Origin: a virus
Virus record (IMG/VR): IMGVR_UViG_3300021963_007133
Span: 1 to 42,197 of that record
Strand: one strand, 5' to 3'
Length of the DNA stretch: 42,197 nt
Positions 1-11,000 of this stretch are shown here, piece after piece. Made by a program: the position numbers and the translations under genes. The notes below the pieces were generated by a model that ran no database searches, was not told the DNA's origin, and worked only from the letters and a program-made list of their open reading frames with translations. The first letter of the stretch is position 1. Every line of letters starts with the position of its first letter.

Positions 1-1
1 C

Positions 2-610
2 GGAGGGGCCACCCTTAAAGAAGTTGTTAAGGCTATGGGCGGAACTGTTTCTAAAACTAAAACATTAACGGCTGCTGATGTTTTATCTGCTAATGAAGGC
101 AGAAATATGGAAGATTTAAAGAAAACCGCTAAGGGAGCAAGTTTTGGAGATCTTACTGATGTTGCACGTAAGCGTATTATTAATAAATATAAATTAAAGG
201 AAAATGATACATTTGAATTTGAAGGTAGAACCTACAGAGTAACAATTGGAGAAGATTCCTGGATGGATGCCAAGGCTGTAAAAAGAGCCGCAGGAGGACC
301 GTTTGTTCCTGGACAAGTTTATACACTCAATGATGGTGGTAAAACAGAAGGTATTAAGTTTAATACATCAGGAACAATATATCCAAATATAAACACTGCT
401 CCAAGGTATGATATACCTTCAAATAGAATAAACGGAATGAATGGGATATCTGGTAGTGCATCTTCTTCAAATTGTGTGTATAATGTTAACATAGCGCTTA
501 ATGGAACAAATGTAAGCGTTGATGAAGTTGTAATGAGATTTAAGCAAGAGCTTTCAAGAATGGGAGCTAAAGAAGGAAGAATTAAAACTATGGGAGCTGG
601 TGTAGTATGA
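2..610 (+). CDS. Tail tape measure protein, C-terminal end (partial)
   Basis: The reading frame is open to the left edge, so the ATG at 35 is probably internal and only the last ~203 residues are visible. The tape measure protein sets tail length and lies inside the tail tube. Support is a Gly/Pro-rich stretch around AAGGPFVPGQVYTLNDGG and the following segment ending in APRYDIPSNRI, which resembles the common C-terminal ends of actinophage tape measure proteins, then a short terminal domain with NVNIALNGTNVSVDEVV. Position just before distal tail genes fits. The stop overlaps the next start by 4 bases (ATGA). The long helical body that would prove the call lies outside the window. Confidence 0.7.
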   Translation, partial: GGATLKEVVKAMGGTVSKTKTLTAADVLSANEGRNMEDLKKTAKGASFGDLTDVARKRIINKYKLKENDTFEFEGRTYRVTIGEDSWMDAKAVKRAAGGPFVPGQVYTLNDGGKTEGIKFNTSGTIYPNINTAPRYDIPSNRINGMNGISGSASSSNCVYNVNIALNGTNVSVDEVVMRFKQELSRMGAKEGRIKTMGAGVV

Positions 611-1080
611 CAACAGTAAAATTACCTAGAGGCTCTATACTACAAATAGAGGCAAAAGATTTATTGGCAACCCCAGCTGGCTCAACACTTATTTGGAATA
701 AGGTTACAGAGCACAATAGATCTGAGTTTAGCATGTCTATTGAAAGAATAGAAAAATCTGTTAGAACTTCAAACGGAACACTAAGAAAAAATTACATTGC
801 CGATAAAAGAATTTTTTCTACATCGTGGGATATGCTTCCTTCATACAGAACATTTACCGTAGATGGTGGGTGGGGAGCAGAAGACATAAGAACATTTTAT
901 CTATCTGATGCTGGAAAGGCTCCTTTTAATATTAGAATTAATCTGGCAAAAACTGGATCAGATCAATCTTCTTCTGGATATGAATCGGCAACAGTAATGT
1001 TTAGCTCATGTAATTTTACTCTTATTAAAAGAGGTACACAGCCTTTTTGGAATGTTTCATTGACGTTGGATGAAGTATAA
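607..1080 (+). CDS. Distal tail-like structural protein
   Basis: A 157-residue protein directly after the tape measure gene, the usual place for a distal tail (Dit-like) or first minor tail protein. It is beta-rich and has no transmembrane segment or catalytic motif that I recognise. Residues ~45-90 hold a segment of the type WDMLPSYRTFTVDGGWG, and the C-terminus (FWNVSLTLDEV) looks like a beta-strand domain end as in tail-tube or Dit proteins. Coupled by a 4-base overlap with the tape measure stop and by a TAATG overlap with the next gene. The structural role is inferred from position; exact class is uncertain. Confidence 0.6.
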   Translation: MTTVKLPRGSILQIEAKDLLATPAGSTLIWNKVTEHNRSEFSMSIERIEKSVRTSNGTLRKNYIADKRIFSTSWDMLPSYRTFTVDGGWGAEDIRTFYLSDAGKAPFNIRINLAKTGSDQSSSGYESATVMFSSCNFTLIKRGTQPFWNVSLTLDEV

Positions 1081-2963
1081 TGATATCGGCTCTGGAGTCT
1101 ACTAAAACAAACATCAATCAAAGCGCATCTTTAAAGCTAAGATCTGGATGCACATTTGAATACAACATGAATAGAATGGTAGATAATGTTGTTGCAACAG
1201 GAACAGAATATACTGCTCCAGATGGCAGCAAGCCATTTAAAAAACTATTTCCAATTGACTCAGTTATTAAGCCTAATAGGCCATTAGCGGCAGGAATTAA
1301 ATATGCAATTAGTGGAGATGTAACACAAAATAGCTATAGAAACCCTAAATCAATCTCCTATCCTATTGACTATAGGACATATTATCCTGGAGCAGATACT
1401 TTATATAAATATTATGTATCTCCAAAGGGTGTTGGACTATCAGTAACTTTAACTTATCCAAAAACAATTTTAACAAACAAAATTGTAGCTAGATTTGAAC
1501 TTGGTCACTCAACTCCAGCATCATGGACAATATCTGGAAATGGATCTACATTAGCAACAGGATCTTCTGCAAACATAATTGCATTTGGAAATGATAATGC
1601 TGGTACACTAACAATATATTGGAATGGTACAACATGGTCTACAACAGAACCGTCAACAATATCTGCACCAGTCAGCCTTACAAGCGTAGGAATTTCTACA
1701 CCAGGAATTACAAATAAATACATTGGTCTCATAGAGCTTTGCCCTAAATGGGTAGTGGATGTTTCAGACAGGATAACAAATTTTTCAATGTCTAAAGAGT
1801 CTTCTACTGGCGCAGATGAAATTTTGCCTGTCGGAAAAATAACTGCAAACTCGTTGTCTTTATCATTAGTTTCTTATGAAGATACCAGAGTTGTTCAAAC
1901 TTTTGACAAAACAAATAATTTTGACTCTTCAAAAGTATACCTATACAAACAAATTGAAATTAGGCCATACATAAAAATTTATCATTCTGGTGGTAATTTA
2001 ACAGACTCGGATGGCTCCTATGAAAAAATAAACCAAGGTGTTTATTATTGCGACAATTGGAGAACAGAAGAGTTTGGTGAGATAGAATTAGAAGCCCTAG
2101 ATTCTGCTAAACTTCTACAAGAGACAATGTGTCCGAACATTGTTTGCGAGGGATACTCAATTCCTGGAATTATAAGAAGATTGCTAGATGCAGTAGGATT
2201 TACATCATATAAGGTTAATTTGTTATCTACAGAAACATCACCATTAAGTCCAAAGTATTGGTGGTCGGACGATACAAAAACAGTCTGGCAAGCTTTGCAA
2301 GAAATTTGTAGAGATGCACAAATCACTGCTGTATGTGATGAAAATAACATTTTACAATTCTATAGCAGAGACTATATCTTTAGTCCTACACGTCCTGCTG
2401 ATTGGCAATTTAGATACTCTTCTGATGGATTAAATTTAGCAAACATAATGTCTCTTGGCAAAACAGACTTGCCATCTGCTAATCAAATAAAAGTTTTGTG
2501 GAATAGTGTTACAACAAATGAATATGCTGGAGGATCTCAACAAATTTGGTCTTCAAGCAATAGTTTTATGGGAGCTCTTTCGCTAGAACAAAATCTACTT
2601 TCTACTATGGGTCCAGGATCTTTTGTTTCTTTAAAGGCTGTTGAGACTAATGAATATTCAGGCAATCAAATACTTTTTGAATACAGTGGATATTTAGTTA
2701 TTGATTCTGAAATTATAGAATATGATGCTGTTGAATATCAATATGAAAAAGAAGATGGAAGTAAAGTTTTAGTTATAGTTCAAAGTGACGCAGATGTTCT
2801 TAAATTTTTAGGCCTTGGCGCAATTGGATCAGATAAATATCTAAGAACAGGAAGAGTAAGAATCAAATCCAGAGGAGCATTTGGAACAACAGTAGATAAT
2901 CATTATGCTGCAGCACAGGATATACTAGATTCTTGGGGAGGATACGAAGTTAAATGGGTGTAA
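1080..2963 (+). CDS. Large minor tail / baseplate protein
   Basis: A 627-residue protein starting in a TAATG overlap with the upstream stop. Residues ~110-230 look like a beta-sandwich insert of discoidin or carbohydrate-binding type (TWSTTEPSTISAPVSLTSVGIS region). Around 230-300 there is a segment with the phrase DRITNFSMSKESSTG, and around 400-440 WQALQEICRDAQITAVCDE, both similar to actinophage minor tail proteins that form the tail tip hub. It sits between the Dit-like and FN3-bearing tail proteins, as expected for a Tal or hub protein. No peptidase or lysozyme motif was seen. Function is from organisation and composition, not a catalytic signature. Confidence 0.65.
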   Translation: MISALESTKTNINQSASLKLRSGCTFEYNMNRMVDNVVATGTEYTAPDGSKPFKKLFPIDSVIKPNRPLAAGIKYAISGDVTQNSYRNPKSISYPIDYRTYYPGADTLYKYYVSPKGVGLSVTLTYPKTILTNKIVARFELGHSTPASWTISGNGSTLATGSSANIIAFGNDNAGTLTIYWNGTTWSTTEPSTISAPVSLTSVGISTPGITNKYIGLIELCPKWVVDVSDRITNFSMSKESSTGADEILPVGKITANSLSLSLVSYEDTRVVQTFDKTNNFDSSKVYLYKQIEIRPYIKIYHSGGNLTDSDGSYEKINQGVYYCDNWRTEEFGEIELEALDSAKLLQETMCPNIVCEGYSIPGIIRRLLDAVGFTSYKVNLLSTETSPLSPKYWWSDDTKTVWQALQEICRDAQITAVCDENNILQFYSRDYIFSPTRPADWQFRYSSDGLNLANIMSLGKTDLPSANQIKVLWNSVTTNEYAGGSQQIWSSSNSFMGALSLEQNLLSTMGPGSFVSLKAVETNEYSGNQILFEYSGYLVIDSEIIEYDAVEYQYEKEDGSKVLVIVQSDADVLKFLGLGAIGSDKYLRTGRVRIKSRGAFGTTVDNHYAAAQDILDSWGGYEVKWV

Positions 2964-4744
2964 ACACGACTACTCTTGAAGGAATTATGGCTGCATCTTG
3001 GGGCAACTTTTACGATGTTGGTAGAACACCAACTGCACCAACACCAGCACAACTTGCAATTCCATGGATATCTGCAGTTCCAACTTCACCAACAGAAGTT
3101 ACAATTATAATTATGACGCCTTCGGTAACACCAGGAAGTTATCGTGGAGATCTTACCAAGGGTAGCTCTTTTAGTAGTCCAGATAGAACATTTAATGATG
3201 CGGATGGAATTTTTACATTTACTGGATTAACGCCAGGTGAAACATATAGACTTAGAGCAGCATGCCATGCAGTAGATCCATCAATATATGGAGCATACTC
3301 TTATGAAAGTTTTACTATGCCAAAAGCTGCAAATGTGGGTTCTATAGGGTCTACTTCAAATGGTGTTGCAGTTCCAAACAATGTACCTACAGGGTCATCT
3401 GGCAACGTAGAAAATAACACCAATGATTCGGGAGATGGAAATGAAGTTACTCCAGTAGTTCCTACTGGAAGTTATAATGCAATATCTGGAAATAGACAAG
3501 TTACTAGGTCTTTGTTTAAAGTAACCAATAATTCAAAAGACAAAGACGTGTATTCTATTGCTGTTAAAAATCTTGGGATATCAACATCTTCAGAGCACTA
3601 TACTTTTGGATCAGCTTTATTTTTTCAAAGTAGTGTAACAAATACGGATGCGGCAGGAGGCTTTGGATTTTTTACAAATAATAACGGAATGAACGGATAT
3701 TACGTTATGATGGAAACCACAACAAATCTTTCTGTTCATGGAGAAAAAGAAGTAAAAGTATTAAAGGTTGTTAATGGCAAAAAAACAATTTTATCTGACA
3801 GTCAAAATAGTGCTTCTTCTACAGCAAGCGGGGTCGTAGGTGCAAAAAACTATAAAATTGATATTAAGGTAAAAACAAGTTCTACTGTAAACGTTATAGA
3901 TATTTATATTAATAATTTTAAAATATCTGCAGTTGATACTAGTGCCCCAAACACAACTGATCCAACAAAATTAGTTTTACCAGCAACAGCAAATGTTGCT
4001 TTAGTGTCTTCAGTTGGATCTTCAAACTTTGACTATGTATATGCTGCTCCAATTAGTGAAAGTCAGTATAAAACTGGAGTGCTTCAAAATGTATACAATG
4101 GACAATTTGCAACAACTACATTAGACTTTCTGTACGGAGAAAAAGTTTTAAGCAATTTTAATAAAGCAGATATCCCTGGAGGGAAGCTTGAAGAATTTGG
4201 AACAGTAGCTAGAGAATTAAGAAAAGTAACAGTAAAATATCAAGATAGACCAGCACAGCCACTTTATGCTTCTGTTGGAATTAATAAGTTTGTACAAGTG
4301 TTAGGGCAAAGACTTACAAGTTTTGGAGCAGAAATATATCTTTTAAATAACTCAGGAACATTTGTTCCTCTGAGCGATGGCCAATATAATTCATTTAACG
4401 TAATAGGAAATTATGTTGTTCCAACTGGACAGCACGAATATACTGATACTACAATAAACGAGTTTAGTACTCCAGAGCCAGCCATATTTGAATCTGTATG
4501 GATCCAAACAGAATCTGATGCAAAAAAGCTTTCTGACTGGATTAAAACTCAATGGTCAAAACAGCAGGTTATTTTAAATATGAATATATTTAGCAATCCG
4601 CTCATTAGCGTTGGAGACGTTATAACTGTAAATCATCCAGATAATGGTTTAGACGGCACAAAGAAATTTGTAGTAACAAATGTAAATCATACGTTTGATC
4701 AAGGACTTGATACATCTATAACGGCTAGGTCCATATATGTTTAA
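2954..4744 (+). CDS. Minor tail protein with FN3-like and lectin-like domains
   Basis: A 596-residue protein overlapping the previous gene by 10 bases. The ATG at 2954 has a GGGGAGGA purine tract about 11 bases upstream; an ATG at 2987 is an alternative. Residues ~35-120 form a fibronectin type III-like domain (ends GLTPGETYRLRAACHAVD). Residues ~190-365 resemble a concanavalin/laminin-G-like fold with FGSALFFQSSV and FGFFTNNNGMNGYYVMME. The C-terminal ~80 residues (LISVGDVITVNHPDNGLDG) match the tail-hub domain seen at the ends of many phage tail proteins, where a loop-rich domain defines a new local frame. Likely baseplate or fibre-base component that contacts the host surface. Confidence 0.6.
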   Translation: MGVNTTTLEGIMAASWGNFYDVGRTPTAPTPAQLAIPWISAVPTSPTEVTIIIMTPSVTPGSYRGDLTKGSSFSSPDRTFNDADGIFTFTGLTPGETYRLRAACHAVDPSIYGAYSYESFTMPKAANVGSIGSTSNGVAVPNNVPTGSSGNVENNTNDSGDGNEVTPVVPTGSYNAISGNRQVTRSLFKVTNNSKDKDVYSIAVKNLGISTSSEHYTFGSALFFQSSVTNTDAAGGFGFFTNNNGMNGYYVMMETTTNLSVHGEKEVKVLKVVNGKKTILSDSQNSASSTASGVVGAKNYKIDIKVKTSSTVNVIDIYINNFKISAVDTSAPNTTDPTKLVLPATANVALVSSVGSSNFDYVYAAPISESQYKTGVLQNVYNGQFATTTLDFLYGEKVLSNFNKADIPGGKLEEFGTVARELRKVTVKYQDRPAQPLYASVGINKFVQVLGQRLTSFGAEIYLLNNSGTFVPLSDGQYNSFNVIGNYVVPTGQHEYTDTTINEFSTPEPAIFESVWIQTESDAKKLSDWIKTQWSKQQVILNMNIFSNPLISVGDVITVNHPDNGLDGTKKFVVTNVNHTFDQGLDTSITARSIYV

Positions 4745-4749
4745 GGAAA

Positions 4750-4758
4750 TGGTATAAT
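4750..4758 (+). promoter_or_regulatory. Extended -10 promoter for leaderless start at 4765
   Basis: TGGTATAAT at 4750-4758 is an extended -10 element (TGn plus a perfect TATAAT). Six bases (aataaa) separate it from the ATG at 4765, so the predicted first transcribed base is the A of the start codon. No -35 match stands 16-18 bases upstream, as expected for an extended -10 promoter. The nearest purine tract (aagga, 4743-4747) is too far from the ATG to act as a ribosome binding site. Confidence 0.6.
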
Positions 4759-4764
4759 AATAAA

Positions 4765-5151
4765 ATGACTAGCAAAAAGATATCGACTACTGGAATTGGA
4801 AATGTTGCGCCAGTAACTGTTTATTCTAATTCTAAAGAAAATAACGATTTGAGCCCAAACTCTAAAATTGTTCTTCCAGGTAATGTTGTTGGTCCCATGA
4901 GCGTTGCTTCGCCTGATTTAGATTCAGACGAGATAAATCTTGAAATAACGCCAGAAGATGATCCAGCTGTTGTTGTAGGAAACCCAGATCCATTTTTGTA
5001 TGGGGTCCCGCAGCTATCTGATATGCAACTAATTTCAAACTCTGTTGTTTATGATGCATCTGGAAATCCAAGCGTTACAGCAGTATTTAAAATTAAAAAC
5101 TCTAGCGGAAGAGAATTAAAAGGAATAAATGTGAGGGTACAATCAGTATGA
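4765..5151 (+). CDS. Hypothetical tail-operon protein, leaderless start
   Basis: A 128-residue protein of unknown function. The first ~75 residues are acidic and low in complexity (DLDSDEINLEITPEDDPAVV), followed by a compact C-terminal part ~80-128 (MQLISNSVVYDASGNPSVTAVFKIKNSSG) that looks like one beta-sandwich, as in short fibre or adaptor proteins. It has no signal peptide or membrane segment. It is the only gene inside the tail block with its own strong promoter and no SD, so it may be expressed apart from its neighbours. It overlaps the next gene by 4 bases (ATGA). A structural role is inferred from location only. Confidence 0.5.
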   Translation: MTSKKISTTGIGNVAPVTVYSNSKENNDLSPNSKIVLPGNVVGPMSVASPDLDSDEINLEITPEDDPAVVVGNPDPFLYGVPQLSDMQLISNSVVYDASGNPSVTAVFKIKNSSGRELKGINVRVQSV

Positions 5152-6053
5152 TAACTAAATTCGGTAAAAGATTTTTAACAAACTACCTAGCGGGTAATGT
5201 AACTTTTGGTAATAAAGACATAGCTCTAGGTATAGGCTCAACAGCTCCAAACGCTAAAGGCAAAGACACCAGATTAGAGTTTGAGTTTTATAGACTGCCA
5301 GCATCTTTAGGAAGCATAAATATTGAACAAACTGGCGTGGACGGAGATGGAGAACCAGTCTTTGCTTATAGTGTAATATATCAAGCAACCATTCCTCAAG
5401 ATATAGCTGGAATTATATCTGAAGTGGGCCTGTATCCAGGAATCAAGTCTTCAAAGAATAACTTTGATAGTAAGTTTCTAACTGATTTTGAAAATAATTT
5501 ATTGTGGTCTGATGGATCATTTAATCCAATATTAAGACCTAACTCTGATTTATTTAAAGCAAAAATTGGAGAAAACATGGTGCAAGTAGATGTTACGTCT
5601 GCTAGTTCATCTAAAGAATATAAAAATTCTTTAATATCTTATGATATCTCTGGATATAGCGTAAACGACACAGTAACGGTTGCATACAAAAAAATGGACA
5701 ACAATTTGTCAAAAATTAGAATAAAGCTATATAGTTCAGACACAGCATATTGCTTTGTTGACTTTACTCCAACATCTGGCACTGGAGATAGAATACAGTC
5801 ACAATCTGTTGCAACCTTGTTTGCTAATTCTGTAAACAGCCCAGATCTAACTTTAATTACCAAAATAGGCGTTGAGGTATATTCAACTTCTGGAGGAGCT
5901 ACCCAGGTTTATTTTGATGGCGTTAGGATAAATGACGAAGACACTTTTGATCCAACATACGGGTTAATAAGTAGATCATTAATCACAACTCCTTTAGAGA
6001 AAAAGTCTGGAAGAACAGTAGATATAGAATATAAGATTTTGTTAGGATTCTAA
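5148..6053 (+). CDS. Tail fibre / collar-like protein
   Basis: A 301-residue protein. The N-terminal ~105 residues (LTNYLAGNVTFGNKDIALGIGSTA and IAGIISEVGLYPG) resemble the N-terminal attachment region of tail-collar fibre proteins, in which a conserved E-x-G-L-Y segment occurs. Residues ~150-260 look like a carbohydrate-binding jelly-roll (YDISGYSVNDTVTVAYKKM, VYFDGVRINDED). The SD-like GAGGG at 5133-5137 precedes the ATG. The next gene starts on the base after this stop, so the two are probably co-translated. Likely part of the adhesion apparatus; no enzymatic motif. Confidence 0.6.
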   Translation: MITKFGKRFLTNYLAGNVTFGNKDIALGIGSTAPNAKGKDTRLEFEFYRLPASLGSINIEQTGVDGDGEPVFAYSVIYQATIPQDIAGIISEVGLYPGIKSSKNNFDSKFLTDFENNLLWSDGSFNPILRPNSDLFKAKIGENMVQVDVTSASSSKEYKNSLISYDISGYSVNDTVTVAYKKMDNNLSKIRIKLYSSDTAYCFVDFTPTSGTGDRIQSQSVATLFANSVNSPDLTLITKIGVEVYSTSGGATQVYFDGVRINDEDTFDPTYGLISRSLITTPLEKKSGRTVDIEYKILLGF

Positions 6054-8006
6054 ATGTCAAATACTCAAGACGCTGCAAAGGGAATTGTTCCAGCTGACTT
6101 AGCTTTAGTTGCTCAGCCAGATATCAACAAGGATTATTTTAATGTAACAGTTAAAGACCTTAAGATAAATAAAACATATGCAATTCAATTTCAGTGGGTA
6201 GAGTTAGATGGAAAATTAGGTCCATGGTCTCCAGGATTTATTTTTACTACATCAAATGAGACAGCTCCTGCAGTTCCAACTGCAGTTACAGTTCCTTCTA
6301 GTGCAGCTGGCAGTATACCAGTAACGTTATCTTCATTTCCAACAAATGCAAAAAGAGTAGATGTAATCATAACTGGTGGAATTTTTGGAACAAGCACTGT
6401 AGCATATTCATTTACAACAGCAGGTACAACTACTATAGCCGCACCAGCTGGAACATATATTGTTCAGCTTAGATCTATCTCTCCCACAGGCGTAACAAGT
6501 ACCGTTGGAACTACTTTTACAATTACAATTACCTCTGCAGATATTGTAGTCTTGCCGTCTACCACACCATCCACCCCAACTGTCTCGTCAACACTTGGAG
6601 CAATACAATTAGCCTGGAATGGTAAAACTTCTAGCGGTGCAGATCAACCTTCTGGATTCGTAGCAGCAAAAGTCTATGTTGGAACTACTTCTGGTTTTAC
6701 ACCAGTAGATACTGGTTCGGCAGGAGCTAATCAGGTAGACGTATTAAATTTTGCTAATGGACAAAATACATTAAACATAGCAGTTGGCACAGTAGTAAAT
6801 GGAACAGCCTTAACTTATGGAGTGGACTACTTTGTAAAAATAAAAACAACTAATGGTAATGCAGCTCAAGACTCTGCTGCAGTTTTAGCAACAGGAAGTC
6901 CAGTCAGAATTGGTCAAGTTGGCAATGGAGATATTGTTGAAATAACTGCAGATAAAATTAGAACGGGAACAATATCAACACAAACTATAACCGTTGGTGC
7001 AGTAGGAGGAAAAAGAGTAGAGTTACGTGGAAGCGGAAACTCCTTTGAAATTTTTGGAACAGGCGGAACATCTCTCTTATCATATAATGCAGCAGGAAAT
7101 AAATTATCTGTAACAGGAGAAGGAACATTTACTGGAAACATTAGCGGAGCTAGTGGAACATTTGCTGGAGATCTTTCTTCCAGCAATGGACAATTTAGCG
7201 TAACAAGCGGAATTATGACAGCCCTTGCTGGAAATATTGGCGGATGGGTAATTAATGAAAGTGCATTTAAGAGTTCTGCTGTAGCTTTTCCAAATATTGA
7301 ATTAGATCCAGTAGAAGCAAAAATTCATTTAAGAGCATTTGCTGGTGGATCTGAAGTTGGTAATTTTATTAAAATGGATACAACTACTGGTCTTAGAATT
7401 GGATCTGGAGGAAGTCCAGCATTTACAGTTGCAATGGATGGATCATTATCTGCAACAAATGCTACACTTCAAAAAACTGTTGGCGGAAATACAATTATAT
7501 TAGATGGTTCAAGTCTTAGAGTAATTGGATCTCAAGGAACAACAACATTAGACTACAATTCAAATATTACTTTAAATAGTACTGGAAACTCTTTTTTTAA
7601 TACTGGGTCTCGCATAAGCTTATTAAATACTGATACTTCAACAGAGATATGGCCAGGAGGAATTAAGCTGTTTCAAGGTGAAATTTTTGGATCTTCTCCT
7701 GTCGCTTTTCATCAATACATATATAATAGTGAGTTAAATTATTATGCTGAAGGCATGTCAGGAATAGTTTGGAGAAGTTTTTATAACAATGCTGCTTCTC
7801 CATATAACTTTAAAAGTGGTCAGATCTACACAACTTTAGGAGACGATTTTAGAATGCTTGGAGTCAGTGCATTTGGAAATCAAATGATGGGCCCCAGACT
7901 TTTTTCTGGAACAGCAACTACTAACAGCACAATTAACACAGATATTAATAACAGATCAATTGCTCCTGCTTCTGTAAATGGCGATTTTTATTTTAGTACG
8001 GCGTGA
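6054..8006 (+). CDS. Tail fibre / host-specificity protein, J-like central region
   Basis: A 650-residue protein rich in Thr, Ser, Gly and Ala. Residues ~20-75 and ~85-165 are FN3 or Ig-like; residues ~180-285 form another FN3-like domain. Residues ~295-315 contain NGDIVEITADKIRTGTIST, the phrase typical of the central region of siphophage tail-tip J or host-specificity proteins, followed by Gly-rich beta repeats (GTFTGNISGASGTFAGDLS) that suggest a trimeric fibre shaft. The C-terminal ~150 residues probably hold the receptor-binding head. The gene directly abuts its neighbours on both sides. Confidence 0.7.
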   Translation: MSNTQDAAKGIVPADLALVAQPDINKDYFNVTVKDLKINKTYAIQFQWVELDGKLGPWSPGFIFTTSNETAPAVPTAVTVPSSAAGSIPVTLSSFPTNAKRVDVIITGGIFGTSTVAYSFTTAGTTTIAAPAGTYIVQLRSISPTGVTSTVGTTFTITITSADIVVLPSTTPSTPTVSSTLGAIQLAWNGKTSSGADQPSGFVAAKVYVGTTSGFTPVDTGSAGANQVDVLNFANGQNTLNIAVGTVVNGTALTYGVDYFVKIKTTNGNAAQDSAAVLATGSPVRIGQVGNGDIVEITADKIRTGTISTQTITVGAVGGKRVELRGSGNSFEIFGTGGTSLLSYNAAGNKLSVTGEGTFTGNISGASGTFAGDLSSSNGQFSVTSGIMTALAGNIGGWVINESAFKSSAVAFPNIELDPVEAKIHLRAFAGGSEVGNFIKMDTTTGLRIGSGGSPAFTVAMDGSLSATNATLQKTVGGNTIILDGSSLRVIGSQGTTTLDYNSNITLNSTGNSFFNTGSRISLLNTDTSTEIWPGGIKLFQGEIFGSSPVAFHQYIYNSELNYYAEGMSGIVWRSFYNNAASPYNFKSGQIYTTLGDDFRMLGVSAFGNQMMGPRLFSGTATTNSTINTDINNRSIAPASVNGDFYFSTA

Positions 8007-8011
8007 TATAG

Positions 8012-11000
8012 ATGCCTAGATTATTTCAAAAAAGAAACGGTACTTGGACTGAAATTCTTTCTGTGTTTCAAAAACAAGGAGGAACTTGGACTGAGATATT
8101 AAATATATTTCAAAAAATAAGCGGAACCTGGACTAAAGTTTTTGCTGCCGCTAAAGTTCCAGGAAATACAGTTGCTCCAACAATTACTGGATCTGGATAT
8201 TTATATGGAACCTTAACAAACAACAGTCTTGGAACATGGACTAATTCTCCAACATCTTATGCAAGACAATGGAGAAGGGGGACTCCTCCATCAGGAGGAG
8301 GCGAGCCACAAGGCTACTCAAATATAACTGGAGCAACATCTAGCACATATGTGACAACAGCCGCAGACGATGGGAAATATATAGTCTGTCAAGTAACGGC
8401 AACAAATGCTTTAGGGTCAAATGCTGCTTCATCAAACCCTATATATGTTACTAAATATGCTCCGTCAGCACTTGGAGTGTATCAATTAGGAGGATCTCCA
8501 ATTGTAGGCGGAACATTAACTGCAACAGAACAGGTGGGCACATGGAAACAAACAACAACAAATACAGGAGATACTTCTCCAGATACATTTATATACGAAT
8601 TTTATTGGACAGATACTTTACCAGCAACTCTGCTTCAAAATACATCATCTTCAACTTATTTAGTTCAGCCAGCAGACAATAATCATACAATTGGAGTAAA
8701 GGTTGTTGGAAAAAATACTGGTGGCGAGGCAACAACTGGGTATTCTAATCAATTAAGTATTTCTTCAGTTTATTCTTTTTCAATGGGAAATACTTTACAT
8801 ATGAGCACAAACTGTTATGTATCTTTAAATACCCCAAGCAGCTCATATACTAGTCTTCCTTCTGGATATTCAATACCAGTATCTTTACAAGATTTTTGGA
8901 ATGTTATTGGATACAAATGGTCTAACGGCAATGAATTTGTTTTACATTATGACGCATATAAATATAATCAAACTACAACAGCATTTAGAGCAACATGGCA
9001 AATGAGATTTTATGCTAACCAAAACTATGCAGATTTTAAAATTATTAGGTGGGGAAGCAGCACTGGTCCTGGAACTAAAACAGTTGCTATGTATAAAGAC
9101 GATACTGTTTTTGGAACAGCGGTAGCTGGACCAATTGCTCAATATATAGCAGGACAAACATTTAGAGTTTACTATAATGGAAATCAACCAACTCAATCTG
9201 TAGGATTTACTGAAATTGTTACAGATTCAATGGTGCCTATTTCTGTAAATGTAGGAACAACAGATGATGGATATTTTTCTGTTGTTACATCAACAAATCA
9301 ATATACTAAGCCATCTATCTCTGGAGTTACATCTTCTGGTACTGGAAATTCAATATCTACAAATTCTTTTACAACTGGTGGAGGATACAACGGATTTGAT
9401 TATGTAATTAGAACAGGATCCCACTTTGGAACCCTTGTTGCTAGCGGCTCAAGTAATGCTGGATCGTATTCTCAGTCTGGATTAACAAGTGGAACAACAT
9501 ATTACGTAACTCTCACTCCATTTAACGCATACTCTCAATACGGAGATTCAGTACAATTTAGTCAAGCTACAACAAATGCTCCTGGTCCATTTAGTGTAAA
9601 TAGCGGAAGCAAGGCTGTGCCTTCTGGAGGATATAGAACAGTTACTGTTGGATGGACTACTTCTACAAATGGCCCAAACTATGAAGTTCAACTAGAAGGA
9701 AGTAATGATGGGATTACTTGGACGGTAGCAACAGGTATATTTGAAACTAGAGCCGTTAGACAAACTCTCAATTTATTGTCTTCTCCATATTTTACATCAA
9801 CGTCAACAACTTTTACACAAGTTGATTACTATTATTTTTATCGTGCAACTGCAAGAGCAAGAAACTCATCTTTAGATTCTTCAAACGCAGCATATTCAAA
9901 TGGAGGAACTGAAACATCCCTTCAGTATTTTCAAATACCAGGTGTTGCTCCAGGAACACCAACACTTGGAACAATAACTGTAACTAAAACTACAGCATCT
10001 ATTGCATATACTTTCCCTACAAATACTGGATCAAATACGATAGACTGGATTCAATTTTCATTGGACAATGTTAATTTTAATAATGATTTTAGCAGCCCAT
10101 ACGATTTTACTGGTTTAACCGCTGGAACAACTTATAATCTTTATTATAGAGCATTAAACTATGATAAACTTTATTCAACTACATTAAATACTACTTTTAC
10201 TACAACTGCTAATAAACCACCAAATGCACCTGGAACACCAACTGCTGGAACAAAAACAAATACAAGCATAGCTTGGAGCTGGACTGCTCCTACTACTGAT
10301 TCGACACATGATGCTGCAACAGGATATGAATATGCTCATACTAGCTCATCAACTCCTCCAGCTTCAGGAACTGCACAAACTGGAACAAGTGTTACTGTGT
10401 CTAACCTAACAAAAAATACAACATATTGGATGCATGTTAGAGCAACAAACGCTGACGGTAATAGCGGCTGGTCAAGCAATTCTGCAAGTACTAATAATGA
10501 TAATTTTTATACTGTTACATTCAATGTTAATGGTGGAACTGGATCTCCATCTGCAACAAGTGTTACTCAAACAACAGCGGGGGGATCTGTAACATTAGCT
10601 TCACAATCTTTAATGACAAGAACTGGGTTTACCTTTGGCGGGTGGAATACACAAGCAGATGGAAATGGATCAAATTATGGCGCTGGAACTTCTTATACTC
10701 CTACAGCAGATATAACTTTATATGCAAAATGGACAGCAACATTTGTAACCCCATCACCAGGAATTCCTGCAAGCTTTGTATTTTCAAGAAACCTAAATGG
10801 AGGAACATCTACAACAAGAAGAAACTGGTTCTGGAACGTTTCAAGTGGAATGGGTAGCTATAGTTATGTTATATATACTTTAGAGTGGCATAACGTTACC
10901 ACATCTACTGCACCTTCAACAACAAGAACACCAGATGCACTTCTAACATTTGGATCTTCTACTAGCACAGCTCCAGTTACTAATTCTCAGACATATAATT

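Noticed and set aside
2045-2350. Minus-strand open frame inside the 627-residue tail protein
   Set aside because: Fully covered by a strong plus-strand gene and no RBS or family match.
5138-5150. TACAAT four bases before the ATG at 5148 as a further leaderless promoter
   Set aside because: Spacing is too short, and a GAGGG ribosome binding site sits at the proper distance, so normal coupled translation is sufficient.
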